This document shows, in pieces, positions 36,076-44,554 of a stretch of DNA of 64,000 nucleotides. This stretch comes from Samsonia erythrinae. GTDB taxonomy: Bacteria; Pseudomonadota; Gammaproteobacteria; Enterobacterales; Enterobacteriaceae. The stretch spans positions 397,893-461,892 of the forward strand of contig NZ_SMBY01000002.1 of assembly GCF_004342665.1 (NCBI RefSeq). The letters are read 5' to 3'. The notes under the pieces are model-generated. The model was not told the DNA's origin, did no database searches, and saw nothing but the letters and a program-made list of their open reading frames with translations. The position numbers and the translations under genes were made by a program. Positions within the stretch are counted from its first letter, which is position 1. Each line of letters starts with the position of its first letter.

Positions 36076-36926
36076 AGTACCGCTTTATCAATGAGCACCG
36101 CAATATATGGGGTGTGATGACGATGTGTCGTGTACTGAATGTCGCCCGGGCCGGGTTCTATGCGTGGCTGCATAACCCTGTCTCGGCGCGTGATAAAGAT
36201 AATGAGCGCCTGCTGATGCTTATCCGTGACTCATACTCACTGAGCGGAGGCGTTTACGGTTACCGGCGGGTTCATGGCGACCTGAACGAAATCGGGGAAA
36301 CCTGCGGTAAAAACCGAGTGAGCCGCATCATGCAACTGAACCGGATTAAAGCTGTGCGCGGCTATAAAGCGCCACGCCGTATCGCTGGCAGACCCTCAGT
36401 AGTCGCGCCTAATCGCGTGCAGCTGCAGTTTACTGTTGTCCGGGCCAATCAGGTCTGGGTCACCGACATCACTTATATCCGCACCTGGCAGGGCTGGTTG
36501 TATCTGGCGGTAGTTATCGACCTCTTCGCCCGTAACGTAGTGGGCTGGTCGATGAAGCCGACTCTCTCTCGCGAACTGGCGCTGGATGCGCTGATGATGG
36601 CTGTCTGGCGACGTAAACCCGACGACGAGGTCATCGTACATAGCGATCAGGGCAGCCAGTACGGCAGTGATGACTGGCAGCGCTTCTGCCGGGCCAATAA
36701 CCTGGCCCCGAGCATGAGCCGACGTGGCAACTGCTGGGATAATGCGGTGGCCGAATCGTTCTTCAGTTCGCTGAAAAAAGAACGCATCAGGAAGAGAATA
36801 TACAAAACCCGGGATCTGGCCCGAGCGGATATATTCGATTACATTGAAGTGTTTTACAACCGGGCCCGGCGCCACAGTCATCTCGGCGGCGTCAGCCCGG
36901 AGGCCTTTGAACAGGCCTCGTCGTGA
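36072..36926 (+). CDS. IS3-family transposase OrfB (DDE integrase)
   Basis: About 284 aa from the CTG at 36072, which overlaps the orfA stop; an internal ATG lies at 36114. HTH_21 region VYGYRRVHGDLNE, then the DDE triad: D in WVTDITYIRT, D in VIVHSDQGSQYGS and E in NCWDNAVAESFFSSLK (D-D-35-E spacing). No interruption, so possibly active. Confidence 0.88.
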   Translation: MKYRFINEHRNIWGVMTMCRVLNVARAGFYAWLHNPVSARDKDNERLLMLIRDSYSLSGGVYGYRRVHGDLNEIGETCGKNRVSRIMQLNRIKAVRGYKAPRRIAGRPSVVAPNRVQLQFTVVRANQVWVTDITYIRTWQGWLYLAVVIDLFARNVVGWSMKPTLSRELALDALMMAVWRRKPDDEVIVHSDQGSQYGSDDWQRFCRANNLAPSMSRRGNCWDNAVAESFFSSLKKERIRKRIYKTRDLARADIFDYIEVFYNRARRHSHLGGVSPEAFEQASS

Positions 36927-36980
36927 GGACAGGTTTTGTCTACTGTCGTGGGGGGCAGTCCATTCAGCCTCGACTCCTGT

Positions 36981-37310
36981 TCAGTCAACCAGGTCCTGTA
37001 ATTCACTGACAGTGATGTGACTTGAGAGTCCGCTGAGCTGACCGAACAACGGGTCCCACTCCTGGATATCCAGATGTTCAATGAGCGCTTCACGTGCAAA
37101 AGGATCTGCATTTATCATTGAATGTACTTCATCCAGCGTTTCTGCCCTGAAAACAAGAAAGCCAGCCCGTAGCGGAGTGTTCTTCAGTGGTCCGGAAGCG
37201 ACCAGTTTCCCCTCCCTGATAAGCTCCTTCAGATAAAGAACATGCTCACGAACAAAGGTATTCCATTCAGTGCCTTCCGGATGCTCCATTCTTACGATAT
37301 AGATGCTCAT
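36981..37310 (-). CDS. YciI-like protein
   Basis: 109 aa from ATG 37310 (GAGGCA upstream). YciI/dimeric ferredoxin-like fold: MSIYIVRMEHPEGTEW, LYLKELIREGKLVASGPLK, AGFLVFRAETLDEVHSMI and NADPFAREALIEHLDIQEWD, with the conserved His-Asp style acid/base region. Such proteins are small dehalogenase or muconolactone-isomerase relatives, often with unknown substrate. Divergent from a LysR regulator 102 bp away, which probably controls it. Starts 18 bp after the IS right end on the other strand. Confidence 0.75.
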   Translation of the reverse strand: MSIYIVRMEHPEGTEWNTFVREHVLYLKELIREGKLVASGPLKNTPLRAGFLVFRAETLDEVHSMINADPFAREALIEHLDIQEWDPLFGQLSGLSSHITVSELQDLVD

Positions 37311-37412
37311 AATTGCCTCTTGCCTGTAGATTATGTACAAAATAAGCATAATGATTACCCGTAGTTTTTAAAATGAACCAATACTGCTTTCTGAAACAAT
37401 CAGGGGTTGTTA

Positions 37413-38306
37413 ATGCTGGATAAACTGACTGGTATGCGCACCTTTGTAGCTGCTGTACAGACAGGATCTTTTATCGCCGCAGCAGGCAGACTCAGCATGT
37501 CGCCGCAAATGGTGGCGCGCCATATCGCGACGCTGGAGAAGCAGCTGAAAACCCGGCTACTGAACAGAACGACACGCAGGCAGAGCCTCACTCCTGCAGG
37601 CAGTCTGTACTACAGACGGTGCGAGGCTATTCTGAAGGCCATTGATACTGCGGAGAGGGAAGCCAGTGGAACGGCCGAAATACCTTCCGGTACGCTGCGA
37701 CTGAATGCACCGGTAACATTCGGACGCTATGCCCTGGTGGATTTTTTAAGCCAGTTTCTCCGCCGTTATCCGCAAATGAGTATTGAGCTCACGCTGTCTG
37801 ATGAAATTATCAATCCGGCCACTGAGGGTTTCGATATGGTCATCCGGATAGGTGAACCTGATAAAAATCTCAGGTTTGCAGCGAAACCGTTGCCCGCTTA
37901 CCGGCTTATTGCATGTGCAGCCCCTCAGTATCTGGCAGAACATGGCTGGCCGGAGCATCCTTCAGACCTAAAACATCACGCGTGTCTTGGTTTTTCTCCG
38001 TGGCCAGCGGGACTAACCCATCAGTGGCCTTTCGTCGGCGCAGAGAGCCTCACAGAGGTGTCGGTAAATTCCCGGCTGGCAATCAATGACTGGGGGGCAA
38101 TACTCGAAGCAGCGTTAAAAGGCCTGGGAGTGCTGATTGGTTATGAAAAAGGGCTTGAACAACCTGTTAAAAAGGGACAACTCGTTACCATACTGGAAGA
38201 CTACAGAATTCCCGAACGTGTGATGAATTTGTTGTATGACGCTTCCCGCGCAAACGAAACCCGGTACAGGGTTTTTATTGATGAATTATGTGAATATTTT
38301 AACTAA
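37413..38306 (+). CDS. LysR family transcriptional regulator
   Basis: 297 aa from ATG 37413 (CAGGGG seven bases upstream). Winged HTH: FVAAVQTGSFIAAAGRLSMS then LEKQLKTRLLNRTTRRQSLT; C-terminal periplasmic-binding-protein-like effector domain. Belongs to the large DHCP-type group (DMVIRIGEP, GLGVLIGYEKGL). Divergent from the YciI-like gene, the standard layout for a LysR regulator and its target. Cargo of the island left part. Confidence 0.85.
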   Translation: MLDKLTGMRTFVAAVQTGSFIAAAGRLSMSPQMVARHIATLEKQLKTRLLNRTTRRQSLTPAGSLYYRRCEAILKAIDTAEREASGTAEIPSGTLRLNAPVTFGRYALVDFLSQFLRRYPQMSIELTLSDEIINPATEGFDMVIRIGEPDKNLRFAAKPLPAYRLIACAAPQYLAEHGWPEHPSDLKHHACLGFSPWPAGLTHQWPFVGAESLTEVSVNSRLAINDWGAILEAALKGLGVLIGYEKGLEQPVKKGQLVTILEDYRIPERVMNLLYDASRANETRYRVFIDELCEYFN

Positions 38307-38380
38307 TCAGGCTTTCGGGCACGGCATACCAGTAATAATGGCCTCTGGCACATGCAGTCTGCCAGATATTTGCCGTTCAG

Positions 38381-39037
38381 CTATGAGCGAGGAGCAGACG
38401 TTCGGAATGCATACTTACATTGAGTTGTCTTAAGCAATGGGGTGCAGGTCATGGGAACCGCATCAATCAGGCCCGTGTTCTGCGCATAAATCATAACTTC
38501 ATTAATACGCTTACAAAGGCGGCGAACAGTCTCTAATGCACCTCTGGCCTGAACCGGCTGAACTGCTTTAACCAGAGTATGAGCCTTAATCTCAGTGACA
38601 CTGATATCACCGATTACTGGGAAAACATCTCTCTCAAGCGAGCGCCAGATATCGTCAGCATAGTTCTCTGTTACGCTGGCTTTCTTCACATTCCACCAAC
38701 GCTCGGCAACTAACAAGAAGGTATTAGTTTTGGCCTCTTGAGAATTCCTCACCTGTTCTTTCTGATGTTCCTGAGGATCAATGTCTTTCGCCAATAAAAC
38801 TCGAGATTCGGCTCTGAGTTTACGTGCATCAGAAAGTGAGACGGCAGGGTAGGCTCCGAAGCTTTGTTTGGTTCGCTGCTTGGTCAGAGGGCGATAGTAA
38901 CGGAACTGCCAGAGCTTACTACCGCTGGACTTGATTAGCAGAGTAAGCCCGTTGCCGTCATAAAGTTGATAATCGGCATCTTTAGGTTTGGCGGCTTTGA
39001 TTTCCGTATCGGTTAACGGCTGGGTTTTTCTTGCCAT
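38381..39037 (-). pseudogene. truncated P4-type integrase
   Basis: The frame from ATG 39037 (MARKTQPLTDTEIKAAKPKD) follows the intact integrase at 50221-51408 through DUF4102 and the core-binding domain up to NTGLIDA (about 38455), then becomes unrelated. All catalytic residues (R, HxxR, Y) are missing. It lies immediately left of a copy of the attachment core, in the same orientation as the intact gene, and therefore marks an older element inserted at ssrA. Confidence 0.85.
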
Positions 39038-39057
39038 GGGGAGTCTCCATGCGTTTA

Positions 39058-39092
39058 GGCCCAACGAAAACAATAGAGCTTTTCGTTGGGCC
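39058..39092. promoter_or_regulatory. inverted repeat upstream of the truncated integrase
   Basis: Perfect 13-bp arms GGCCCAACGAAAA / TTTTCGTTGGGCC with a 9-base gap, followed by GGGCCTAAAA. A comparable palindrome precedes the intact integrase. Likely the integrase promoter operator or arm-type sites. Confidence 0.55.
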
Positions 39093-39158
39093 TATCAATG
39101 GGCCTAAAAGGTTCGGATTTAATTAGTTCTCTTCGGACTTCGCGGGACAAATTGCAGG

Positions 39159-39173
39159 CACAAAAAAGCCCGC
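39159..39173. other. putative attachment core, left end of the P4-like satellite
   Basis: CACAAAAAAGCCCGC is identical to 51521-51535 beside the intact integrase, and flanking bases are partly shared. At 51521 this is the distal half of the ssrA terminator. The two copies delimit 12.4 kb, close to the 11.6 kb of P4. The bases after the left copy (CTGGGGGAATCTGAA) resemble the tmRNA 3' end imperfectly. Confidence 0.55.
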
Positions 39174-39229
39174 GGCTGGGGGAATCTGAATAATTAACGT
39201 AACTCAATGATATTTATGTTTTAAGTTTT

Positions 39230-39275
39230 AATTCAGACTTTGTTGGTATACCTAAGCGTATACCAATGCAGAAAA
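39230..39275. repeat. 46-bp direct repeat, right copy
   Basis: Partner of 35678-35723 with two substitutions, both conserving the inverted arms TTGGTATAC and GTATACCAA. Confidence 0.7.
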
Positions 39276-39415
39276 GTGATAGGGCTTTTTGCTAATGATT
39301 TCACCCTGTGAATCCCACCCTTCTGTTACCTCAATCTATGATGATGCTTTGATAAGTACACGCGAATATCACTTTTTAGTGGTGTTGGTGTGTACTTAAT
39401 CCTGACGAATGCTTA

Positions 39416-39931
39416 TCAAGCTAGTTCAAATGAAGCTAATTCTTTTAACAGGGTATTTGTGATAGGAAGATAGAGCGAATTAGGCTTACGTTGAAAGGCA
39501 ACAAACCCATATTTCAGATAAAAATTCTTTGCAGCCTGATCTTTGGCATCGACATGTAAAGCCCATATTCCTGTTGTCGAGCGCGAAACATTGAGGATCG
39601 CATCAACAAGTAATGACCCGCCTATGCCTTTTCCCGCAAATTCAGAATCGACGGCAAGGCGACCAAGTAATGCAGCGGGTACAGAAGGATAACGCGGAAG
39701 TTTCTTGGTCATCGTCTCGGGAAGGCCGCTGATGTCGATTGCGCTAGAAGACAACGTATAAAAGCCTGCTACGGTATTGTTTTCATCAACGGCAACATAA
39801 CATTTAGTAAAGCGTTCCCGGCTGTCCTGCCCGGCGTACTTTTGCAGGTAAGTATTTAACTCAGGAACGCCGCAATTAAAATCTTTCTTGTTATGGTTTT
39901 TGGCAAGTAGCGTGTAGGTCAATAAGCTCAT
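39416..39931 (-). CDS. GNAT toxin of a TacAT/AtaRT-type toxin-antitoxin pair
   Basis: 171 aa. NKKDFNCGVPELNTYLQKYA, FYTLSSSAIDI, ALLGRLAVDSEFAGKGIGGSLL (acetyl-CoA loop) and AKNFYLKYGFVAFQ are the signatures of toxins that acetylate the aminoacyl group of charged tRNAs. One base separates it from the antitoxin gene upstream, antitoxin first. Lies at the left end of the P4-like satellite. Confidence 0.88.
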   Translation of the reverse strand: MSLLTYTLLAKNHNKKDFNCGVPELNTYLQKYAGQDSRERFTKCYVAVDENNTVAGFYTLSSSAIDISGLPETMTKKLPRYPSVPAALLGRLAVDSEFAGKGIGGSLLVDAILNVSRSTTGIWALHVDAKDQAAKNFYLKYGFVAFQRKPNSLYLPITNTLLKELASFELA

Positions 39932-39932
39932 T

Positions 39933-40199
39933 TTATCTTCCCAACGCTTTACGCCTTTGCATTGCGCCTAATAATGCAGGGGAAGCCGGTGATTCGGATA
40001 GCAGTGAGTCAGCAAATTGCTTTTGGTCTTCCATTGCCAGTCTCAGTATCGCGGTTTCCTCTACGGCTCTTTTAGCGGCTTCCTGCGTTGCTGTGATAAT
40101 AAAATCCGTCATTGTGCGTCCCTGCAACTCAGCGGCATGTTTGATCAATGCGTGGAGTTCCGAAGGGATACGCGCTTCCAGCCTTGCGGTTGTAGGCAT
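39933..40199 (-). CDS. DUF1778 antitoxin (TacA-like)
   Basis: 88 aa. Ribbon-helix-helix start ARLEARIPSELHALIKHAAE LQGRTMTDFI and the toxin-binding tail with LRLAMEDQKQFADSLLSESP, typical of DUF1778 partners of GNAT toxins. Autorepression of the pair is expected; the AT-rich stretch at 40200-40270 with repeated TATATAAAAGATACATATC would be the operator region. Confidence 0.88.
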   Translation of the reverse strand: MPTTARLEARIPSELHALIKHAAELQGRTMTDFIITATQEAAKRAVEETAILRLAMEDQKQFADSLLSESPASPALLGAMQRRKALGR

Positions 40200-40330
40200 A
40201 GTTACCTCACATTAACAATCCCGGCAGATTGCCGTACAAATAGTATATAAAAGATACATATCAAAAGATAGTCTGAGTATTCACATTGAGGATGAGTGTG
40301 CTTCTCTCAAAATAAAAAGATTTTGCACAA

Positions 40331-40425
40331 AACTGTTCACTCTCTTCACTATGGTTTTTTATTTTTATTAATCAATGTATTAAAGCGTGATGAGTTGGTG
40401 AACAGGTGACGAGTGACTCATCACC
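40331..40425. other. iteron cluster, putative P4-type replication origin (ori)
   Basis: Decamers of the alpha-binding type GGTGAACAGN: ACTGTTCACT (inverse) at 40332-40341, TCTCTTCACT (inverse) just after, GGTGAACAGG at 40397-40406, GGTGACGAGT at 40405-40414 and an inverse GGTGATGAGT at 40416-40425, around an AT-rich tract. In P4, alpha binds such repeats in ori and in a distant crr; the second cluster here lies 5.4 kb away across the alpha gene. Confidence 0.55.
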
Positions 40426-40478
40426 TTAATGGCAGATAGGCCATATGACAAAAAGCTGTGAATGTAAGATATTCGCGC

Positions 40479-40763
40479 CTATCGTCTGTCCTTGGCTGCT
40501 TGATAAACCTCTGAGCGTTCTCGTTTGCCCACAGCTAAAACCAGTACCACGATCTCATGCTCAAGCACTTGATACACTAACCGATAGCCAGCGGAACGAA
40601 GTTTGATTTTGTAGCAGTCAGCCATTCCGTGAAGCCGGTTGGCGGGAACGTGGGGATTTTGTAAAACCTCTTTCAGTTTTTTGGTGAACTGCTCCCGCAC
40701 GGGTGCACCCAGCTTCTTAAATTCTTTCAGCGCGTGCTCTTCAAACTCCAGCTTATAACTCAT
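40479..40763 (-). CDS. RelE family toxin (StbE-like mRNA interferase)
   Basis: 94 aa. YKLEFEEHALKEFKKLGAPV, then HGMADCYKIKLRSAGYRLVY and VLVLAVGKRERSEVY, the RelE fold with its basic catalytic residues K, R and the C-terminal R-x-Y. It cleaves mRNA in the ribosomal A site. Overlaps the antitoxin gene by 11 bases. Confidence 0.88.
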   Translation of the reverse strand: MSYKLEFEEHALKEFKKLGAPVREQFTKKLKEVLQNPHVPANRLHGMADCYKIKLRSAGYRLVYQVLEHEIVVLVLAVGKRERSEVYQAAKDRR

Positions 40764-41004
40764 CCAGATCGACCTTCACACGTTTCCCCTTCATCCGGGA
40801 ACGGGCAATTTTGGCAAGTTCGATATCTTCCTGATAGTCGGCCAGCGCTTCCCATGTTTCCGGGGAAACATAATAGCCAGAGATACGGCCATTGGTTAAC
40901 ACGGCTACAGGCTCGCCGTTAGCTTCTTTCAGCGCGGCATTGGGCGATTTTTTAAAGTCGCTAATACTCACGGCAGCATTGGCAAGAATAGGTTGTACGG
41001 ACAT
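40753..41004 (-). CDS. Phd/YefM-type antitoxin (StbD-like)
   Basis: 83 aa. SISDFKKSPNAALKEANGEP VAVLTNGRISGYYVSPETWE is the Phd/YefM DNA-binding fold; the acidic tail ending KVDLDEL binds the toxin. Upstream, AGTAT-N8-ATACT at 41023-41040 is a likely autoregulatory operator. Confidence 0.85.
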   Translation of the reverse strand: MSVQPILANAAVSISDFKKSPNAALKEANGEPVAVLTNGRISGYYVSPETWEALADYQEDIELAKIARSRMKGKRVKVDLDEL

Positions 41005-41133
41005 AACTAGCCCCTTTTAAGTATGATGTTTGATACTGAATTTAGCACTTAACCAAGAAGGTAGCAACATCACGGTATCAATGTGACACCAAATAAAATA
41101 ATATTGAAAATACATTAAAAACAGGGAGGTTTA

Positions 41134-41604
41134 ATGGATACTACTGAGGAAATCAATAACACATATTATTATCACGGGCATGGGAATTTAACTGCCGGTG
41201 AGTTATTTAACCTGATCTTTCTTGAAAATTTTTCTTCTCGCACCGGTTTAGAGATTACAGCGGCGGCGCTGATCCTCTCAGGGCAACCTTATCTAAAGGT
41301 ATCAGGGAAACTATCCGCCGCCACTGCGACGCCCGGAACCAGTGTGGCTTCCAGAGTATCACGAGCATTGCTCAGAGATTTACGTTTCCCTTATGGGCTA
41401 AGGCCGCTCACGCCTATGGGAAAGAATCTTGCGACATTGAAGATGGTTCCTACGAATAAGATTGCCTCTTTTGTTGGGCGTTATATTTCATGGATCGGTT
41501 ATGTCCAATTGATAGCTATAATGCAATGGGTAGCAAGAGATACCCGTCGACAATATAACCTAATCGCCAGGCCAGAAGACCGCATTGAATGGACGTATTT
41601 CTGA
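41134..41604 (+). CDS. STM2901 family protein
   Basis: 156 aa, ATG 41134 after AGGGAGG. YYYHGHGNLTAGELFNLIFLENF at the start and LRDLRFPYGLRPLTPMGKNL later match the STM2901 family that I recall from enteric prophages and satellites, always followed by a DUF1493 gene. A hydrophobic helix near SWIGYVQLIAIMQWVA may associate with membrane. Stop and next start overlap (TGATG), so the two are coupled. Function unknown; possibly superinfection-related cargo. Confidence 0.7.
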   Translation: MDTTEEINNTYYYHGHGNLTAGELFNLIFLENFSSRTGLEITAAALILSGQPYLKVSGKLSAATATPGTSVASRVSRALLRDLRFPYGLRPLTPMGKNLATLKMVPTNKIASFVGRYISWIGYVQLIAIMQWVARDTRRQYNLIARPEDRIEWTYF

Positions 41605-41933
41605 TGAACCAAAGAGATATCGAAAATGAGGTTATTCAATATCTCATGGAACGTTACCCGATTAGGAAGCATTGGTTTAAATCCGGTATTAGACAAGTCA
41701 CTAAAGACTGGACATTACAGGATGATTACCAGTTTCTGCCGGAGGATGCTCACGATTTTCTTCTCGATGTATTCGGACATTTTAATATTGAGCACTCAAA
41801 CTTTGATGGAAGAAATTATTTTGAATATGAGTATCCAATCTGGCAAAAGAAACCCCTATCGCAAGCGTTAAAACCGCTCACGGTCGGGATGATTATTGAG
41901 TCAGCTAAAGCAGGAAAATGGTTATACGATTAG
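41604..41933 (+). CDS. DUF1493 family protein
   Basis: 109 aa from ATG 41604 inside the TGATG overlap; the frame extends to 41589 but coupling favours the later start. Acidic protein with QLPEDAHDFLLDVFGHFNIEHS-like core (here DDYQFLPEDAHDFLLDVFGH) and NYFEYEYPIW, typical of DUF1493. Same partner arrangement as in Salmonella prophage regions. Function unknown. Confidence 0.75.
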   Translation: MNQRDIENEVIQYLMERYPIRKHWFKSGIRQVTKDWTLQDDYQFLPEDAHDFLLDVFGHFNIEHSNFDGRNYFEYEYPIWQKKPLSQALKPLTVGMIIESAKAGKWLYD

Positions 41934-41966
41934 AGGCATCTAATATTGAAGTGTCTGGACGCAAAA

Positions 41967-41986
41967 AAACCGGCCGGAGCCGGTTT
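41967..41986. terminator. bidirectional terminator between DUF1493 gene and alpha
   Basis: Perfect stem AAACCGGC / GCCGGTTT, loop CGGA, preceded by A7 for the minus strand and followed by TTTCG for the plus strand. Confidence 0.7.
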
Positions 41987-42003
41987 CGTCGTATTTGGTA
42001 TCT

Positions 42004-44331
42004 CTACCTCGCTATCTCGCATTTGGGCAGCCAGTCGGCGTCTGATTCGTCTTTCAGCTCAAGGTTAGTCTGTATGCCCTGATTGGTTCGCCCTTTGAGG
42101 TATGTCTGCCCGTATTCCGACATCATATTCGGCAGCACCTTACCAAAGGCCGTCAGGCTGATGGGCTTCTGGTGGCCGTGCGACTCCATAAAGGACAGAT
42201 AGGCGTGATACAGGTATTTACGCGGGTTGCGCGGCGTAATGTTGGCGTTGCCCATATACAGCCCGGTGGTGTCGCCGTGTGCCAGCAGGTAGCCGCAAAA
42301 ATCAACCAGCGGGTCAGCCTGCCGCTTGATTTCCAGCGCCTCGGCGGAGTGTTGCTGTGCCTGTAACAGCGTCCGGGCATCGTTCGGGTCAGCAAAACGT
42401 TTCATCAGGTGACGCACAATCACCGCCAGCTCTGCGCGGATTTTCTCTTTCAGCTTGGGGTCGCGTTCGCTGGCCGGGATGGTTTCACCGAAGTGGATTA
42501 TCACCCGGCGACGGGACACGCCGCCGCTGCGGTCGCTAAAACGCATCGGCGAGTTGTTCACGGCCAGAATCACCGCCGGTATCCGGGTGGAATAGGCGTC
42601 ACGGTATTTCGGGTCAACCATCACCGCATCGCCGCCGGTAATCGCCTTAATGCCTGCACCGTCACCGCTCCATTTTTCTTGGTCAGGCAACACGATAAGT
42701 GAGAAGCCGATAATCGACGAGCGTTCACGGGACGATTCAATGGTATTGATGGTGGCCGCCGTGGTGTTGTCCTCCCCGGCCAGCATGGTGGCAATTTCTG
42801 CCAGAATACTCTTTCCGCTGCCGCCGGGGCCGGTGACTTCAAGGAACAGCTGCCAGTCGTAGCAGTTCGCCAGCACCATAAACAGTGCGGCCAGAATACG
42901 CTCCTGTTTATCCGCGTGGTTCCCGGCGGCACGGGTCAGCCAGCGCCAGAAGTGCGGAGCGTTGTCGGCAAGATTTTCCCCGGCCTTAAACGGCGTGTAA
43001 TCCACGTCATTCACGGTATTCAGCCAGTGCTCCCGGCGATGGGGTTTAAATTCACCGCTGACGGTATCAAATACCCCGTTACGAAAGCCGATTAACCGAC
43101 GCTGGGGCTTTTCCTGCATCGGGATAATCAGTTTCAGGGTGTCCAGCACGCTGCCAATCCCGGACGCGGTAAAGGGCGCCTGTATCTTCTGAAACAGCGC
43201 CGCGATATCCCGGCTTAACAGGCGATAGGGCAACACTTTCCATGCGCCGTTCTGGTACTGGAAGAACGTTTCCCCAAAAGCGTCAATCGCCAGCGTATCG
43301 CGGTAATGCTCGCGTATCTTCTCCGCTTTCTCGCTGGCGCCCATGGCCTTGAACTCGGCCTCGCCCAGCGACGCAAACGGGCTGACAGGCTCTGGTTGGG
43401 TAAACGCGTTCAGATGCTGGCGGGTGGCGTCGGCACCCTCAGCAAGATAGACATCATTCCAGTCACCAAACACCGGCGGCAGCGCGACACGGCCATTGAC
43501 GGCAGCGGCGGCCTGTTCCGCTTTGGTCTGGCCGGTGCCGTTCTCGTCCCGGTCAGCGGCTATCAGCAGCGTGACCGCCGGGTGGCGGGTTTTCAGCTCA
43601 CGGGCAAGGGACGGCAGGTTGTTCGCGCTGAGCGCGACATACACGCTATCATCGGTTAACTGATGCAGCGTTAAGCCGGTGGCGTAGCCCTCAGCCAGCC
43701 AGATAAAGCTGGTTTGTTTGCCGCTGAAAGCGTGAAAAGCGCCTTTGACCTGCCCACCTTTCAGCGTGCGTTTGTCACCCTGTGCGTTGATAAGCTGGAG
43801 ATTCACCACCTCACCCTCCGGCGTGGTCAGCGGCACCAGTACATCACCGGGCTGATAGGTAATACCGCCTACGCGCGGCGGTTTACCCTGTAGGGTGGGC
43901 ACAGCGATATCCGGCCAGCCTTTGGCGCTGAGATACGTGTTGCCGGATTGTGTCACCGCCTCTTTCAGTTTCGCCTGCGCCTGAACTGCCGCCCGTTGCC
44001 GGGCGGCCTCGCTGTCTGCGTCGTCAGATGTGGACGCTACCGGGCTGTCCGGCAGGTCGCCCAGCCATGCGCCCACTTTCAGGGCGGCTTCTGTCGGCGT
44101 CAGGTTCAGGGCTTTCTCCACCAGATTCAGGCCGTCACCTGCGCCGCACTGGTTACAAATCCATGTGCCGCGCCCTTCTTTGTTATCGAAGCGGAAACGG
44201 TCTTTGCCCTCGCACATCGGGCAGGCGGTATGCTGCCCGGTGGCATCAATGCGAATACCCACTGCCGGGAGCAGTTGCGGCCAGTGGCTGCTGGCGCGTT
44301 TCATGGTCTGTGTCACGGTAAGGTGTGCCAT
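42004..44331 (-). CDS. P4-type alpha protein: primase, helicase and origin binding
   Basis: 775 aa from ATG 44331 (AGGGGCG upstream), matching P4 alpha (777 aa). Zinc finger CPMCEGKDRFRF...WICNQCG at residues 38-66; Toprim primase with WLAEGYATGLTL and AADRDENG around 215-260; D5-like and SF3 helicase with Walker A VTGPGGSGKS near residue 510; C-terminal origin-binding region. It starts satellite replication at ori/crr, both of which have candidate sites in this element. Confidence 0.92.
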   Translation of the reverse strand: MAHLTVTQTMKRASSHWPQLLPAVGIRIDATGQHTACPMCEGKDRFRFDNKEGRGTWICNQCGAGDGLNLVEKALNLTPTEAALKVGAWLGDLPDSPVASTSDDADSEAARQRAAVQAQAKLKEAVTQSGNTYLSAKGWPDIAVPTLQGKPPRVGGITYQPGDVLVPLTTPEGEVVNLQLINAQGDKRTLKGGQVKGAFHAFSGKQTSFIWLAEGYATGLTLHQLTDDSVYVALSANNLPSLARELKTRHPAVTLLIAADRDENGTGQTKAEQAAAAVNGRVALPPVFGDWNDVYLAEGADATRQHLNAFTQPEPVSPFASLGEAEFKAMGASEKAEKIREHYRDTLAIDAFGETFFQYQNGAWKVLPYRLLSRDIAALFQKIQAPFTASGIGSVLDTLKLIIPMQEKPQRRLIGFRNGVFDTVSGEFKPHRREHWLNTVNDVDYTPFKAGENLADNAPHFWRWLTRAAGNHADKQERILAALFMVLANCYDWQLFLEVTGPGGSGKSILAEIATMLAGEDNTTAATINTIESSRERSSIIGFSLIVLPDQEKWSGDGAGIKAITGGDAVMVDPKYRDAYSTRIPAVILAVNNSPMRFSDRSGGVSRRRVIIHFGETIPASERDPKLKEKIRAELAVIVRHLMKRFADPNDARTLLQAQQHSAEALEIKRQADPLVDFCGYLLAHGDTTGLYMGNANITPRNPRKYLYHAYLSFMESHGHQKPISLTAFGKVLPNMMSEYGQTYLKGRTNQGIQTNLELKDESDADWLPKCEIAR

Positions 44332-44341
44332 GTGTCGCCCC

Positions 44342-44554
44342 TTAATGCAGTGTGGTGTCGGTGTAGTCAACATCGCTCAGGTCGTCGATGTGGTCGGGCG
44401 TATCCAGCGTGGACGACAACACTTCCAGCCGTTCAGCCAGCACAAAGAGCAGCACTTCTTTCGCCATCGGATTATCCAGTTCAATCACGGCGTGCGTCAG
44501 GGCGCGGCACTGGTCGGTCAGCTCTTCCGGGGTCAGGGGCGTGTCATCAAACAT
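44342..44554 (-). CDS. small P4-satellite protein upstream of alpha
   Basis: 70 aa, MFDDTPLTPEELTDQCRALT to DVDYTDTTLH; acidic, helical. Found regularly just before alpha in P4-like elements. Overlaps the preceding Icd-like gene by 8 bases and ends 10 bases before alpha, so it belongs to the same early operon. The frame remains open upstream through the immunity region, but the ATG at 44554 is the sensible start. No function assigned. Confidence 0.6.
   Translation of the reverse strand: MFDDTPLTPEELTDQCRALTHAVIELDNPMAKEVLLFVLAERLEVLSSTLDTPDHIDDLSDVDYTDTTLH

Larger units (their letters stand above)
35732..36962 (+). mobile_element. intact-looking IS3-family insertion sequence (1231 bp)
   Basis: Left end TGGACTGACCC at 35732 and right end GGGGGCAGTCCA at 36962 are imperfect terminal inverted repeats beginning TGGACTG. 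Two overlapping frames orfA and orfB fill the element. No clear target duplication: bases flanking the ends differ, which suggests that a rearrangement removed one side. Confidence 0.85.

Noticed and set aside
39171..39190. tRNA or tmRNA fragment at CTGGGGGAATCTGAA
   Set aside because: It resembles the tmRNA 3' end but with several mismatches and without the rest of the acceptor stem; I keep it only as context for the attachment core.
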